DNA of 5,384 nucleotides from Gammaproteobacteria bacterium (GCA_011052165.1 DRJN01000124.1:1-5384); one strand, 5' to 3'; counted from the stretch's first letter, positions 1 through 5,384 are shown. Notes: generated by a model not told the origin, from the sequence alone. Translations and numbers: made by a program.

Positions 1-90
1 CGTTGCATAAGTATTTGCATCATAGCCCCCTCTCCCTCTGGGAGAGGGTGGGGGTGAGGGGATAAAATACATGCAAATACTTATGCAACG
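1..90 (-). repeat. 90-bp palindromic MITE/REP-like repeat, copy 1
   Basis: The first and last 20 bases form a perfect inverted repeat, with left arm CGTTGCATAAGTATTTGCAT. Inside lies a 9-bp hairpin (28-36 pairing with 40-48, loop TCT at 37-39), flanked by a G-rich tract ending at 61. The reverse complement aligns without gaps to the repeats at 3715 and 5288, so this copy is placed on the - strand. The bases ATT follow the right arm as in the other copies, so the true element may be a few bases longer on each side. The window begins exactly at the left arm, so the left flank is unseen. The element ends 24 nt before the pepN start codon and would lie in the pepN leader if transcription starts upstream. 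It encodes no protein. Any mobilising enzyme must be supplied elsewhere in the genome. Confidence 0.93.
40..61 (+). other. G-quadruplex motif in repeat copy 1
   Basis: Four G-tracts of 3, 3, 5 and 4 guanines are separated by loops of 3, 1 and 3 bases (AGA, T, TGA). This fits the canonical G3+N1-7 pattern. It lies on the coding (non-template) strand of pepN, so it would appear in the RNA if the leader is transcribed. The first two tracts are also the 3' side of the 9-bp hairpin, so the two folds compete. The motif is seen directly; that it folds is inference. Confidence 0.6.
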
Positions 91-101
91 ATTACTAGAA
101 C

Positions 102-105
102 AAGG
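102..105 (+). promoter_or_regulatory. Shine-Dalgarno site of pepN
   Basis: AAGG lies 9 nt before the ATG at 115. This supports that start over the in-frame ATG at 169 (residue 19), which has only a purine-rich AGAAAAG stretch directly before it. It lies 12 bases after the right arm of repeat copy 1, so the ribosome-binding region is next to, but not inside, the palindrome. Confidence 0.6.
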
Positions 106-114
106 TTTTAATCA

Positions 115-2805
115 ATGACAGAGTTAGAAAAAACAGACGCTAAATTATCACAGCCAGCATCAGAAAAGATGATTTATCTGAGTGAATATAAAAAGCCGGA
201 CTATCAGCTTGACAGCGTCGAGCTGCGTTTTGAACTGCATGAAACCCGCACCCGGGTTTATTCACGACTGGCGTTCAGGCGTGCGCCTGGGGCCAAAACA
301 CAGGCGCCGCTGAAACTGGATGGCAGTCATCTTGAATTGCAGGTCTTGAAACTCAATGGTGAAACATTGGCGCCGGACCGCTATGCGCTGGATGATGACC
401 AACTGGTGATTGAAAATCCGGGGCAATCTTTTGATCTTGAGGTGGAGACCCAAATCAATCCGCAGGCCAATACTGCGCTGGAAGGCCTGTATCTGTCCAG
501 CGGCATGTTCTGTACCCAGTGTGAGGCGCAAGGCTTCCGCCGGATTACCTATTTCCCCGACCGCCCGGATGTAATGTCGCGTTATACCGTTACCGTGGTG
601 GCGGATAAACAAAAATATCCCATTCTTCTTTCCAACGGTAACAAACTGGAGGCCGGCGAGCTGGATAATGGTCGTCACTGGGTGAAATGGCAGGATCCCA
701 GTCTCAAGCCCAGTTATCTGTTTGCCCTGGTAGCAGGCGATCTGGCTTGCCAGGAGGACAGCTTTACGACCATGAGCGGGCGTGAGGTTAAATTACAACT
801 TTTCACCGAAGCCGAGAATATCCACAAGTGCGACCACGCCCTGATGTCATTGAAGCAGGCGATGAAATGGGATGAAGATACCTATGGAAGAGAATATGAA
901 CTGGACATCTATATGATCGTGGCGGTCAATGATTTCAATATGGGAGCCATGGAAAACAAGGGCCTGAATGTCTTTAATGCATCCTGTGTGCTGGCCAGCC
1001 CGGAAACGGCAACCGATCAGGACTACTACCGGATTCAGAGCATCATTGCGCACGAGTATTTTCACAACTGGTCAGGTAATCGGGTTACCTGTCGCGACTG
1101 GTTTCAGCTCAGTCTTAAAGAAGGCTTTACCGTGTTCCGGGATCAGGATTTTTCCGCTGATCTTAATTCCCCTGCGGTGCAGCGTATCGACGATGTCAAT
1201 GTTTTACGCGCGCATCAGTTTGCCGAAGATTCCGGACCCATGGCGCATCCTATCCGGCCTGATCATTATATCGAGATCAGTAATTTTTATACGGTGACGG
1301 TTTATAACAAGGGCGCTGAAGTCGTGCGCATGCTGTGCCATATTCTCGGACGGGAAGGCTTTCGTAAGGGCACCGATCTTTATTTTTCGCGTCATGATGG
1401 TCAGGCGGTGACGACCGATGATTTTGTTAAAGCCATGGAAGATGCCAATGACGTGGAGCTGGCTCAATTTAGAAATTGGTATTCACAGGCGGGCACGCCT
1501 GAACTGGTGGTAGATGAGAACTATGATGCCGATGCCAGGACCTACTCGCTGACCATTCGTCAGTATTGCCCGCCAACGCCGGGGCAGGTTGATAAAAAAC
1601 CTTTTCATATTCCTCTGGCCATAGGCTTACTGGGTAGCAACGGAAAGGAACTGTTATCAACACAGGAAAATACAAATATAGCGAAATCTGAGCACATGCT
1701 GGCACTGACAAAGCCGGAACAGCATTGGAGCTTTAGCGGAGTAGAGGAAAAACCGATGCTGTCGTTGGGGCGCGGCTTTAGCGCACCGGTGAAAATGTCA
1801 TTATCCCACAGCGATGAGGCGCTGGCTTTTATGTTTGCCCATGATACGGACGAATTCAATCGTTGGGATGCGGGGCAGCAATTGGCTATCAAGATCATGC
1901 TGAAACGGATAGACGACTATAGTGCCGGCGAGGCTTTGCCACTAGAGCCGATGTTCATCGAGGCCTATCGTTCAACGCTCAACAACCGGACGCTTGACAA
2001 GGCGCTGGTGGCCCAGGCCCTGAGTCTGCCGTCTGAATCCTATCTGGCGGACCAGTGTGAAATAGTCGATGTGGACGCCATTCATGGCGTGCGTCAATTT
2101 ATGCGCCAACAACTGGCTGAAGCGCTGGCGGATGACTGGCTGCGCGTGTACGAAGAAAACAATGTAAAAATCGCCTATCATTTTAACGCGCAGGACATGG
2201 CACAGCGCAGCCTGAAAAATCTTTGTCTGTCCTATCTTATGGAACTGGATAGCCTGGATCAGAACAAGGCCGAGCATCGTCAACGTTGTCTGCGCCAGTT
2301 TCAACAGGGTGATAACATGACCGATGTGCTGGCGGCCCTGTCCATTTTTAATCAACACGCGATGCCTGAGCGTCAGCAGGTGCTGGATGCGTTTTATAAT
2401 AAGTGGCAGCATGATCGGCAAGTGGTGGAAAAATGGTTTGCGATTCAGGCCGCTTCATCCCTTGCCGGGGCATTGAAACGGGTGCGGGCGCTGATGCAGC
2501 ATCCGGCTTTTTCGATCAAAAATCCCAACCTGGCCCGCAGTCTGATTGGCCGTTTCTGCGCCGCCAATTCGGTCAATTTTCATTTGTCTGATGGCAGCGG
2601 TTACCGCTTCCTGGCGGAGCAGGTATTGGCGCTGGATGAACTCAATCCACAGATTGCGGCGCGTCTGCTACAGAGTCTGAGCCGCTGGCGGCGCTTTGAT
2701 CCGGCGCGTCAGATCCTGATGCGGGAACAGCTTGAGCGGGTTGCCGGACATAAGGGATTGTCGAAGGATGTGTATGAAATCGCCAGCCGCAGCCTGGAAG
2801 GTTGA
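115..2805 (+). CDS. pepN: Aminopeptidase N (M1 family zinc metallopeptidase)
   Basis: This is a broad-specificity cytoplasmic exopeptidase that removes N-terminal residues from peptides at the end of protein turnover. The 896-residue product is slightly longer than the E. coli enzyme (870). Visible active-site elements are the GAMEN substrate-anchoring motif at 277-281, the zinc motif HEYFH at 313-317 with third ligand Glu336 in LKEG (HExxH-x18-E), and Tyr397 in TVYNKGAEV, which matches the transition-state-stabilising tyrosine. Gln135 in CTQCEA matches the residue that contacts the substrate amino terminus. By offset from E. coli PepN, the N-terminal beta domain covers about 1-209, the thermolysin-like catalytic domain 210-460, a beta-sandwich about 461-565 and a helical C-terminal domain the rest. 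The N-terminus is about 16 residues longer than in E. coli and polar, with no signal peptide. The start at 115 is chosen for its AAGG site. All catalytic residues are intact and there is no frameshift. Confidence 0.97.
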   Translation: MTELEKTDAKLSQPASEKMIYLSEYKKPDYQLDSVELRFELHETRTRVYSRLAFRRAPGAKTQAPLKLDGSHLELQVLKLNGETLAPDRYALDDDQLVIENPGQSFDLEVETQINPQANTALEGLYLSSGMFCTQCEAQGFRRITYFPDRPDVMSRYTVTVVADKQKYPILLSNGNKLEAGELDNGRHWVKWQDPSLKPSYLFALVAGDLACQEDSFTTMSGREVKLQLFTEAENIHKCDHALMSLKQAMKWDEDTYGREYELDIYMIVAVNDFNMGAMENKGLNVFNASCVLASPETATDQDYYRIQSIIAHEYFHNWSGNRVTCRDWFQLSLKEGFTVFRDQDFSADLNSPAVQRIDDVNVLRAHQFAEDSGPMAHPIRPDHYIEISNFYTVTVYNKGAEVVRMLCHILGREGFRKGTDLYFSRHDGQAVTTDDFVKAMEDANDVELAQFRNWYSQAGTPELVVDENYDADARTYSLTIRQYCPPTPGQVDKKPFHIPLAIGLLGSNGKELLSTQENTNIAKSEHMLALTKPEQHWSFSGVEEKPMLSLGRGFSAPVKMSLSHSDEALAFMFAHDTDEFNRWDAGQQLAIKIMLKRIDDYSAGEALPLEPMFIEAYRSTLNNRTLDKALVAQALSLPSESYLADQCEIVDVDAIHGVRQFMRQQLAEALADDWLRVYEENNVKIAYHFNAQDMAQRSLKNLCLSYLMELDSLDQNKAEHRQRCLRQFQQGDNMTDVLAALSIFNQHAMPERQQVLDAFYNKWQHDRQVVEKWFAIQAASSLAGALKRVRALMQHPAFSIKNPNLARSLIGRFCAANSVNFHLSDGSGYRFLAEQVLALDELNPQIAARLLQSLSRWRRFDPARQILMREQLERVAGHKGLSKDVYEIASRSLEG

Positions 2806-2816
2806 AGCGGTTTTTT
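2787..2816 (+). terminator. Weak terminator-like hairpin at the pepN-nei junction
   Basis: CCGCAGCC (2787-2794) can pair with GGTT (2800-2803) plus GCGG (2807-2810) across a GAA bulge (2804-2806). This gives eight pairs including one G-T (G-U in RNA), with a five-base loop. Six T residues follow at 2811-2816. The layout resembles an intrinsic terminator, but the bulge and wobble weaken it, and it overlaps the last pepN codons, where translating ribosomes would disrupt it. It may attenuate read-through into nei rather than stop it. Confidence 0.3.
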
Positions 2817-2832
2817 ATGATGATTTAGATCG

Positions 2833-3666
2833 ATGCCTGAAGGCCCTGAAATAAAACGTGCGGCGGATGAACTTTCCGCCGCCATCAAGGGGCAGACGCT
2901 GGAGCATGTTTATTTTGCCTTCCGTTATCTTCAAGGTTTTAGTGACAAACTGGCGGGCGCTAAAGTATTGGATGTAAGGTCGCGCAGTAAGGCGATCTTA
3001 ACCCGGTTTAATAACGGCCTGACCCTTTACAGTCATAACCAGCTTTACGGCCGCTGGTGGATTTTGCCTGCCGGGGATTATCCGGATAGTTCCCGTTCCT
3101 TGCGTCTGGCGCTGCATACCCGGGATACGATGGCGCTGCTTTACAGCGCTTCGGAGATTGAGGTCATAAAGACATCAGATCTCAATCAACATCCTTACCT
3201 GAACAGGCTGGGACTTGAATTGCTGGATCCGGATACCCGTCTTGAAGATGTTGTTTCACGGTTTGATGATGAGAGGTTTCAGCGTCGAAACCTCATGGGT
3301 CTGTTACAGGATCAGCATTTTATTTCGGGAATGGGAAATTATCTATGCTGCGAAGCATTACATGTCAGTGGCATACACCCCAGTATGCGCCTGGGCGATC
3401 TTGATCGGCGAAAACGTCAGCGGCTGGCAAAAAAGTGCTTTAAACTAACCCGCCAGGCTTATAAAACCGGTGGCATCACCAACCTGATAACACGCGCAGA
3501 AAAGTTACGCAAAACGGGTTGGGCATTTGAAGACTATCGCTTTCATGTCTACCGGCGTGAGGGCCTGCCCTGCTATCAGTGCGGTATGAGTATTGTCAAA
3601 GGCAAGTTCAGCGGCAAAACGGGGTATCTGTGTCCTGGCTGCCAATCTCCGGACTTCGGGAACTAA
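2833..3666 (+). CDS. nei: Endonuclease VIII (DNA glycosylase/AP lyase, Fpg/Nei family)
   Basis: This base-excision-repair enzyme removes oxidised pyrimidines such as thymine glycol and cuts the strand by beta,delta-elimination. The 277-residue product aligns with E. coli Nei (263). It begins MPEGPEIKRAAD, supplying the catalytic N-terminal proline (Pro2 after Met removal) and Glu3. Lys53 matches the conserved catalytic lysine, and SHNQLYG (67-73) carries the Gln-Leu-Tyr void-filling triad. The helix-two-turn-helix region includes SGMGNYL (165-171). A C-terminal zinc finger uses Cys247, Cys250, Cys267 and Cys270. The finger position occupied by a conserved Arg in E. coli Nei is Lys262 here. 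The start is fixed by the need for Pro at position 2. No convincing Shine-Dalgarno site precedes it, so translational coupling to pepN, 27 nt upstream, is possible. It ends in tandem stops TAA TAG. Nei is preferred over Fpg because of the NQLYG motif and overall match. Confidence 0.94.
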   Translation: MPEGPEIKRAADELSAAIKGQTLEHVYFAFRYLQGFSDKLAGAKVLDVRSRSKAILTRFNNGLTLYSHNQLYGRWWILPAGDYPDSSRSLRLALHTRDTMALLYSASEIEVIKTSDLNQHPYLNRLGLELLDPDTRLEDVVSRFDDERFQRRNLMGLLQDQHFISGMGNYLCCEALHVSGIHPSMRLGDLDRRKRQRLAKKCFKLTRQAYKTGGITNLITRAEKLRKTGWAFEDYRFHVYRREGLPCYQCGMSIVKGKFSGKTGYLCPGCQSPDFGN

Positions 3667-3706
3667 TAGCGTCCACCGATGCCAGATATGGAAGAGAAAT
3701 CCGGAG

Positions 3707-3812
3707 ATATTAATCGTTGCATAAGTATTTTCATGCATTTTATCCCCTCACCCCAACCCTCTCCCGGAGGGAGAGGGGGCTATGGTGAAAATACTTATGC
3801 AACGATTAATAT
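3707..3812 (+). repeat. Palindromic MITE/REP-like repeat, copy 2 (90-bp unit at 3715-3804)
   Basis: The 90-bp unit runs from CGTTGC at 3715 to GCAACG at 3804. Here the inverted symmetry continues outward through ATATTAAT (3707-3714) and ATTAATAT (3805-3812), giving a 106-bp palindrome. The core hairpin is CCCTCTCCC (3757-3765) with GGGAGAGGG (3769-3777) around loop GGA. The unit has the same orientation as copy 3 and the opposite one to copy 1. It fills most of the 198-nt gap between nei and the third gene, starting 40 nt after the nei stop (or 48 nt counting from 3715). It could stabilise or terminate the nei transcript, but no T-run follows the stem, so a classical terminator is not supported. 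A 61-codon reading frame from 3679 that runs through it is an artefact of the repeat. Confidence 0.93.
3744..3765 (-). other. G-quadruplex motif in repeat copy 2
   Basis: On the - strand four G-tracts of 3, 3, 4 and 4 are separated by AGA, TT and TGA. The + strand shows the matching C-tracts, which fit an i-motif pattern. Transcription of the + strand genes would put the C-rich strand in the RNA, so any quadruplex effect here would be at the DNA (template strand) level. The tract overlaps one arm of the 9-bp core hairpin. Confidence 0.55.
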
Positions 3813-3864
3813 TTCTAAAACGCCTGACACGTCTTCCCCAGCATCCAATTTTATAAGTGAATAA

Positions 3865-5274
3865 ATGATGAAAAATAATATCAAAACGCCTCATCAAAAG
3901 GCGTTAACGATCAATCTCAATGCAGATAAATATGGCTCCATTGCCGAGATCGGTGCGGGCCAGGAAACGGCGCGATGGTTTTTTCGTGCGGGGGGTGCAG
4001 CGGGAACGATTGCCAAGACCATGTCCGCTTACGATATGAAGTTTTCAGATGCTATTTACGGAAAAAGCCCGCGTTATGTGAGTCGTGAGCGTATTTCGGC
4101 TATGCTGACTCACGAGTTCAATCTGTTGCTGGAAAGGCTCGACGAGTCTCGAAGTGATACGCGCTGTTTTTTTTCTTTTGCCAACACGGTCGCCGCACGC
4201 AGTTTTACCCACCAGACGGATGGGCATGGCTGGTTGGGCGTGCGCTTTGAAGCCCAGGCTCACGAACCTCCCTCAACGGTTATTCTGCATGTCAATTTGC
4301 ACGGCAAAAACAATATTCAGGATCAGGAAACGCTCGGCGTTCTGGGTATTAATCTTATTTACGCCGCCCTTTATTTAAATCAGGACATGGATGCTTTCCT
4401 TCTTTCCCTGGTCGATCAATTATTTTCTGAAGTCGTCGAAATCGATTTGATTGATTTTTCCGGGCCGGCATTTGAACAGGTTGATAACCGGTTAATGGCC
4501 TTGCGTTTGGTTCAGCATGGTCTGTCAAACGCCGCCCTTTTTTTCGCAGATGGGAAAATCGTTCAAATAGCCGATGCATTATGGAGAAAATCGGTACTGG
4601 TTGAACGAAGCCGGTTTCGCCCGCCCACCAAACTTACGCTTAATCTGCTGGACTGTGCTCAACATCGCTTTACTGAGGAACAAAATATCAGCAGTGATGA
4701 AGTGCTGGTATTGTCTGAAATGACCCTCTGTGATTTGGAAAGCAACAAACAAAGTGATATTGATACGGATGATTTTTTATCCCGGGTTAATATTCTCTGC
4801 GCGATGGGTAAACATGTATTAATTTCAAATTACGGGGAATTCTTCAGGCTGGCGCAGTATTTATTCAACTATACAAAAAACCCGGTCGCCATTGCGATGG
4901 GGCTGCCTTCTTTGCGTGATTTATTTAATGAGAAATATTATGTTAATTTGCCCGGCGGCATTCTTGAGTCATTTGGACGATTGTTTAAACATGATTTACG
5001 GCTTTATGTCTGCCCTGAAATCAATAAAGATACCGGCAAATTAATAAGCATCAATGAATTACAGCTTGAATCTCATCTTCACCATCTGTATGACTATTTG
5101 CTTGAAAATAATTTTGTGCGCGACTTAAACAGTGTCAATAGCGATTACTTGAAAATTCATTCGGATGAAGTTCTACACATGATCCGCCAGAATATTCCTG
5201 GTTGGGAGGATGCCGTGCCGGAGCAGGTTGCCAGCATGATTAAGGAACGCGGTTGTTTCAACTATGCTGAGTGA
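3865..5274 (+). CDS. Conserved protein of unknown function (469 aa; family often mislabelled TonB-dependent receptor)
   Basis: I cannot assign a function. From memory, the block at 21-66 (DKYGSIAEIGAGQETARWFF, then a Gly/Ala-rich RAGGAAGTIAKT and SAYDMKFSDAIYG) is typical of a family found in many bacteria. Automated annotation often calls it a TonB-dependent receptor or a nucleotide adenylyltransferase. Neither label is supported: there is no signal peptide, TonB box, plug or outer-membrane barrel pattern, and no HxGH-type nucleotidyltransferase motif. The protein looks soluble and cytoplasmic. Other blocks likely to be conserved are HGWLGVRF (121-128), VDNRLMALRLVQHGLSNAAL (206-225), SNYGEFFRLAQYL (321-333) and LPGGILESFGRLF (362-374). 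The start is ATG at 3865, with a second ATG directly after it and only a weak AAGTGA upstream, so either could be used. The gene is enclosed by repeat copies 2 and 3 in direct orientation. Its G+C content drops from about 52% (3961-4200) to about 33% (4921-5160). Confidence 0.9.
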   Translation: MMKNNIKTPHQKALTINLNADKYGSIAEIGAGQETARWFFRAGGAAGTIAKTMSAYDMKFSDAIYGKSPRYVSRERISAMLTHEFNLLLERLDESRSDTRCFFSFANTVAARSFTHQTDGHGWLGVRFEAQAHEPPSTVILHVNLHGKNNIQDQETLGVLGINLIYAALYLNQDMDAFLLSLVDQLFSEVVEIDLIDFSGPAFEQVDNRLMALRLVQHGLSNAALFFADGKIVQIADALWRKSVLVERSRFRPPTKLTLNLLDCAQHRFTEEQNISSDEVLVLSEMTLCDLESNKQSDIDTDDFLSRVNILCAMGKHVLISNYGEFFRLAQYLFNYTKNPVAIAMGLPSLRDLFNEKYYVNLPGGILESFGRLFKHDLRLYVCPEINKDTGKLISINELQLESHLHHLYDYLLENNFVRDLNSVNSDYLKIHSDEVLHMIRQNIPGWEDAVPEQVASMIKERGCFNYAE

Positions 5275-5287
5275 GCGAAATATCAAT

Positions 5288-5377
5288 CGTTGCAACAGTA
5301 TTCGCATGTATTTTATCCCCTCACCCCAACCCTCTCCCAGAGGGAGAGGGGGCTATGATGCAAATACTGTTGCAACG
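5288..5377 (+). repeat. 90-bp palindromic MITE/REP-like repeat, copy 3
   Basis: The left arm CGTTGCAACAGTATTCGCAT pairs with the right arm at 5358-5377 with a single mismatch (C5303 opposite A5362). The core hairpin is 5330-5338 with 5342-5350, loop AGA. Flanks ATATCAAT (5280-5287) and ATTAATA (5378-5384) resemble the palindromic flank of copy 2, so the full element may extend to or past the window end. It starts 13 nt after the stop codon of the 469-aa gene, so it would form the 3' end of that transcript. No T-run follows the stem. Confidence 0.93.
5317..5338 (-). other. G-quadruplex motif in repeat copy 3
   Basis: The - strand carries G-tracts of 3, 3, 4 and 4 with loops AGA, TT and TGA, identical in sequence to the motif in copy 2. 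Its retention in all three repeats, despite differences elsewhere in them, makes it part of the element rather than a chance run. Folding is not shown by sequence alone. Confidence 0.55.
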
Positions 5378-5384
5378 ATTAATA

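Noticed and set aside
169..171. Alternative pepN start at residue 19
   Set aside because: It would bring the length closer to E. coli PepN, but the upstream ATG at 115 has a better placed AAGG site. The alternative remains possible.
262..2421. Several long - strand reading frames opposite pepN (for example 262-678 and 1972-2421)
   Set aside because: They lie wholly antisense to a gene with intact M1 family motifs, show no recognisable protein features and are typical shadows of G+C-rich codon use.
3717..3745. TTGCAT in the repeat arm as a -35 box with a downstream T/A-rich -10 box
   Set aside because: TTGCAT is a fair -35 match, but the candidate -10 boxes (TTTATC, TTATCC) are weak and the first lies before a C-tract. 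It might be tested by 5'-end mapping but is not called.
3824..3857. Possible promoter for the 469-aa gene: CTGACA at 3824-3829 with TATAAG at 3852-3857
   Set aside because: The spacing is 22 bp, outside the sigma70 range, and at 17-18 bp only poor -10 matches (AATTTT, ATTTTA) occur. Not supportable from sequence.
3679..3864. A 61-codon + strand reading frame between nei and the 469-aa gene
   Set aside because: More than half of it is repeat copy 2, its middle is the SPQPSPGGRG-type translation of the palindrome, and it has no plausible ribosome-binding site. It is an artefact.
5288..5377. Repeat copies as intrinsic transcription terminators
   Set aside because: The stems are strong, but none is followed by a T-run: the right arms end in GCAACGATT. 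They may block exonucleases or polymerase, but they do not fit the rho-independent pattern.
1..5384. CRISPR array or tandem repeat made of the three 90-bp units
   Set aside because: The units are 1.6-3.7 kb apart with genes between them, and one is inverted. They are dispersed repeats.

Overview
This window looks like chromosomal DNA from a gammaproteobacterium. PepN and Nei can both be aligned from memory to their Escherichia coli counterparts along most of their length, with key residues in register, but they are far from identical. The base composition is mixed: about 58% G+C by hand count near the end of pepN, falling to about 33% late in the last gene. An environmental lineage such as a methanotroph, an ammonia oxidiser or a Legionella/Coxiella relative is possible, but the sequence does not decide this.

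There are three genes, all on the + strand. Positions 115-2805 encode aminopeptidase N (pepN), an M1-family zinc exopeptidase. After 27 nt, 2833-3666 encodes endonuclease VIII (nei), a DNA glycosylase/AP lyase that removes oxidised pyrimidines. After a 198-nt gap, 3865-5274 encodes a 469-residue soluble protein with no assigned function. I recall it as a conserved family that automated pipelines often mislabel as a TonB-dependent receptor. No pathway obviously links the three. pepN and nei may be co-transcribed, although a weak terminator-like hairpin with a T6 run sits at their junction.

The most striking content is a family of 90-bp palindromic repeats. They lie at 1-90, 3715-3804 and 5288-5377, so one sits before pepN, one between nei and the third gene, and one just after the third gene. 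Each has about 20-bp terminal inverted arms around a C/G-rich core. The core can form a 9-bp hairpin, and one strand of it carries a canonical four-tract G-quadruplex motif that shares bases with that hairpin. Copy 1 is inverted relative to copies 2 and 3. The copies differ at matched positions on both arms, so that base pairing is kept at three pairs. This points to a hairpin or cruciform being maintained or copied as a unit. No transposase, integrase, CRISPR array, tRNA or rRNA is visible. The repeats are best described as a non-autonomous MITE-like or REP-like element.
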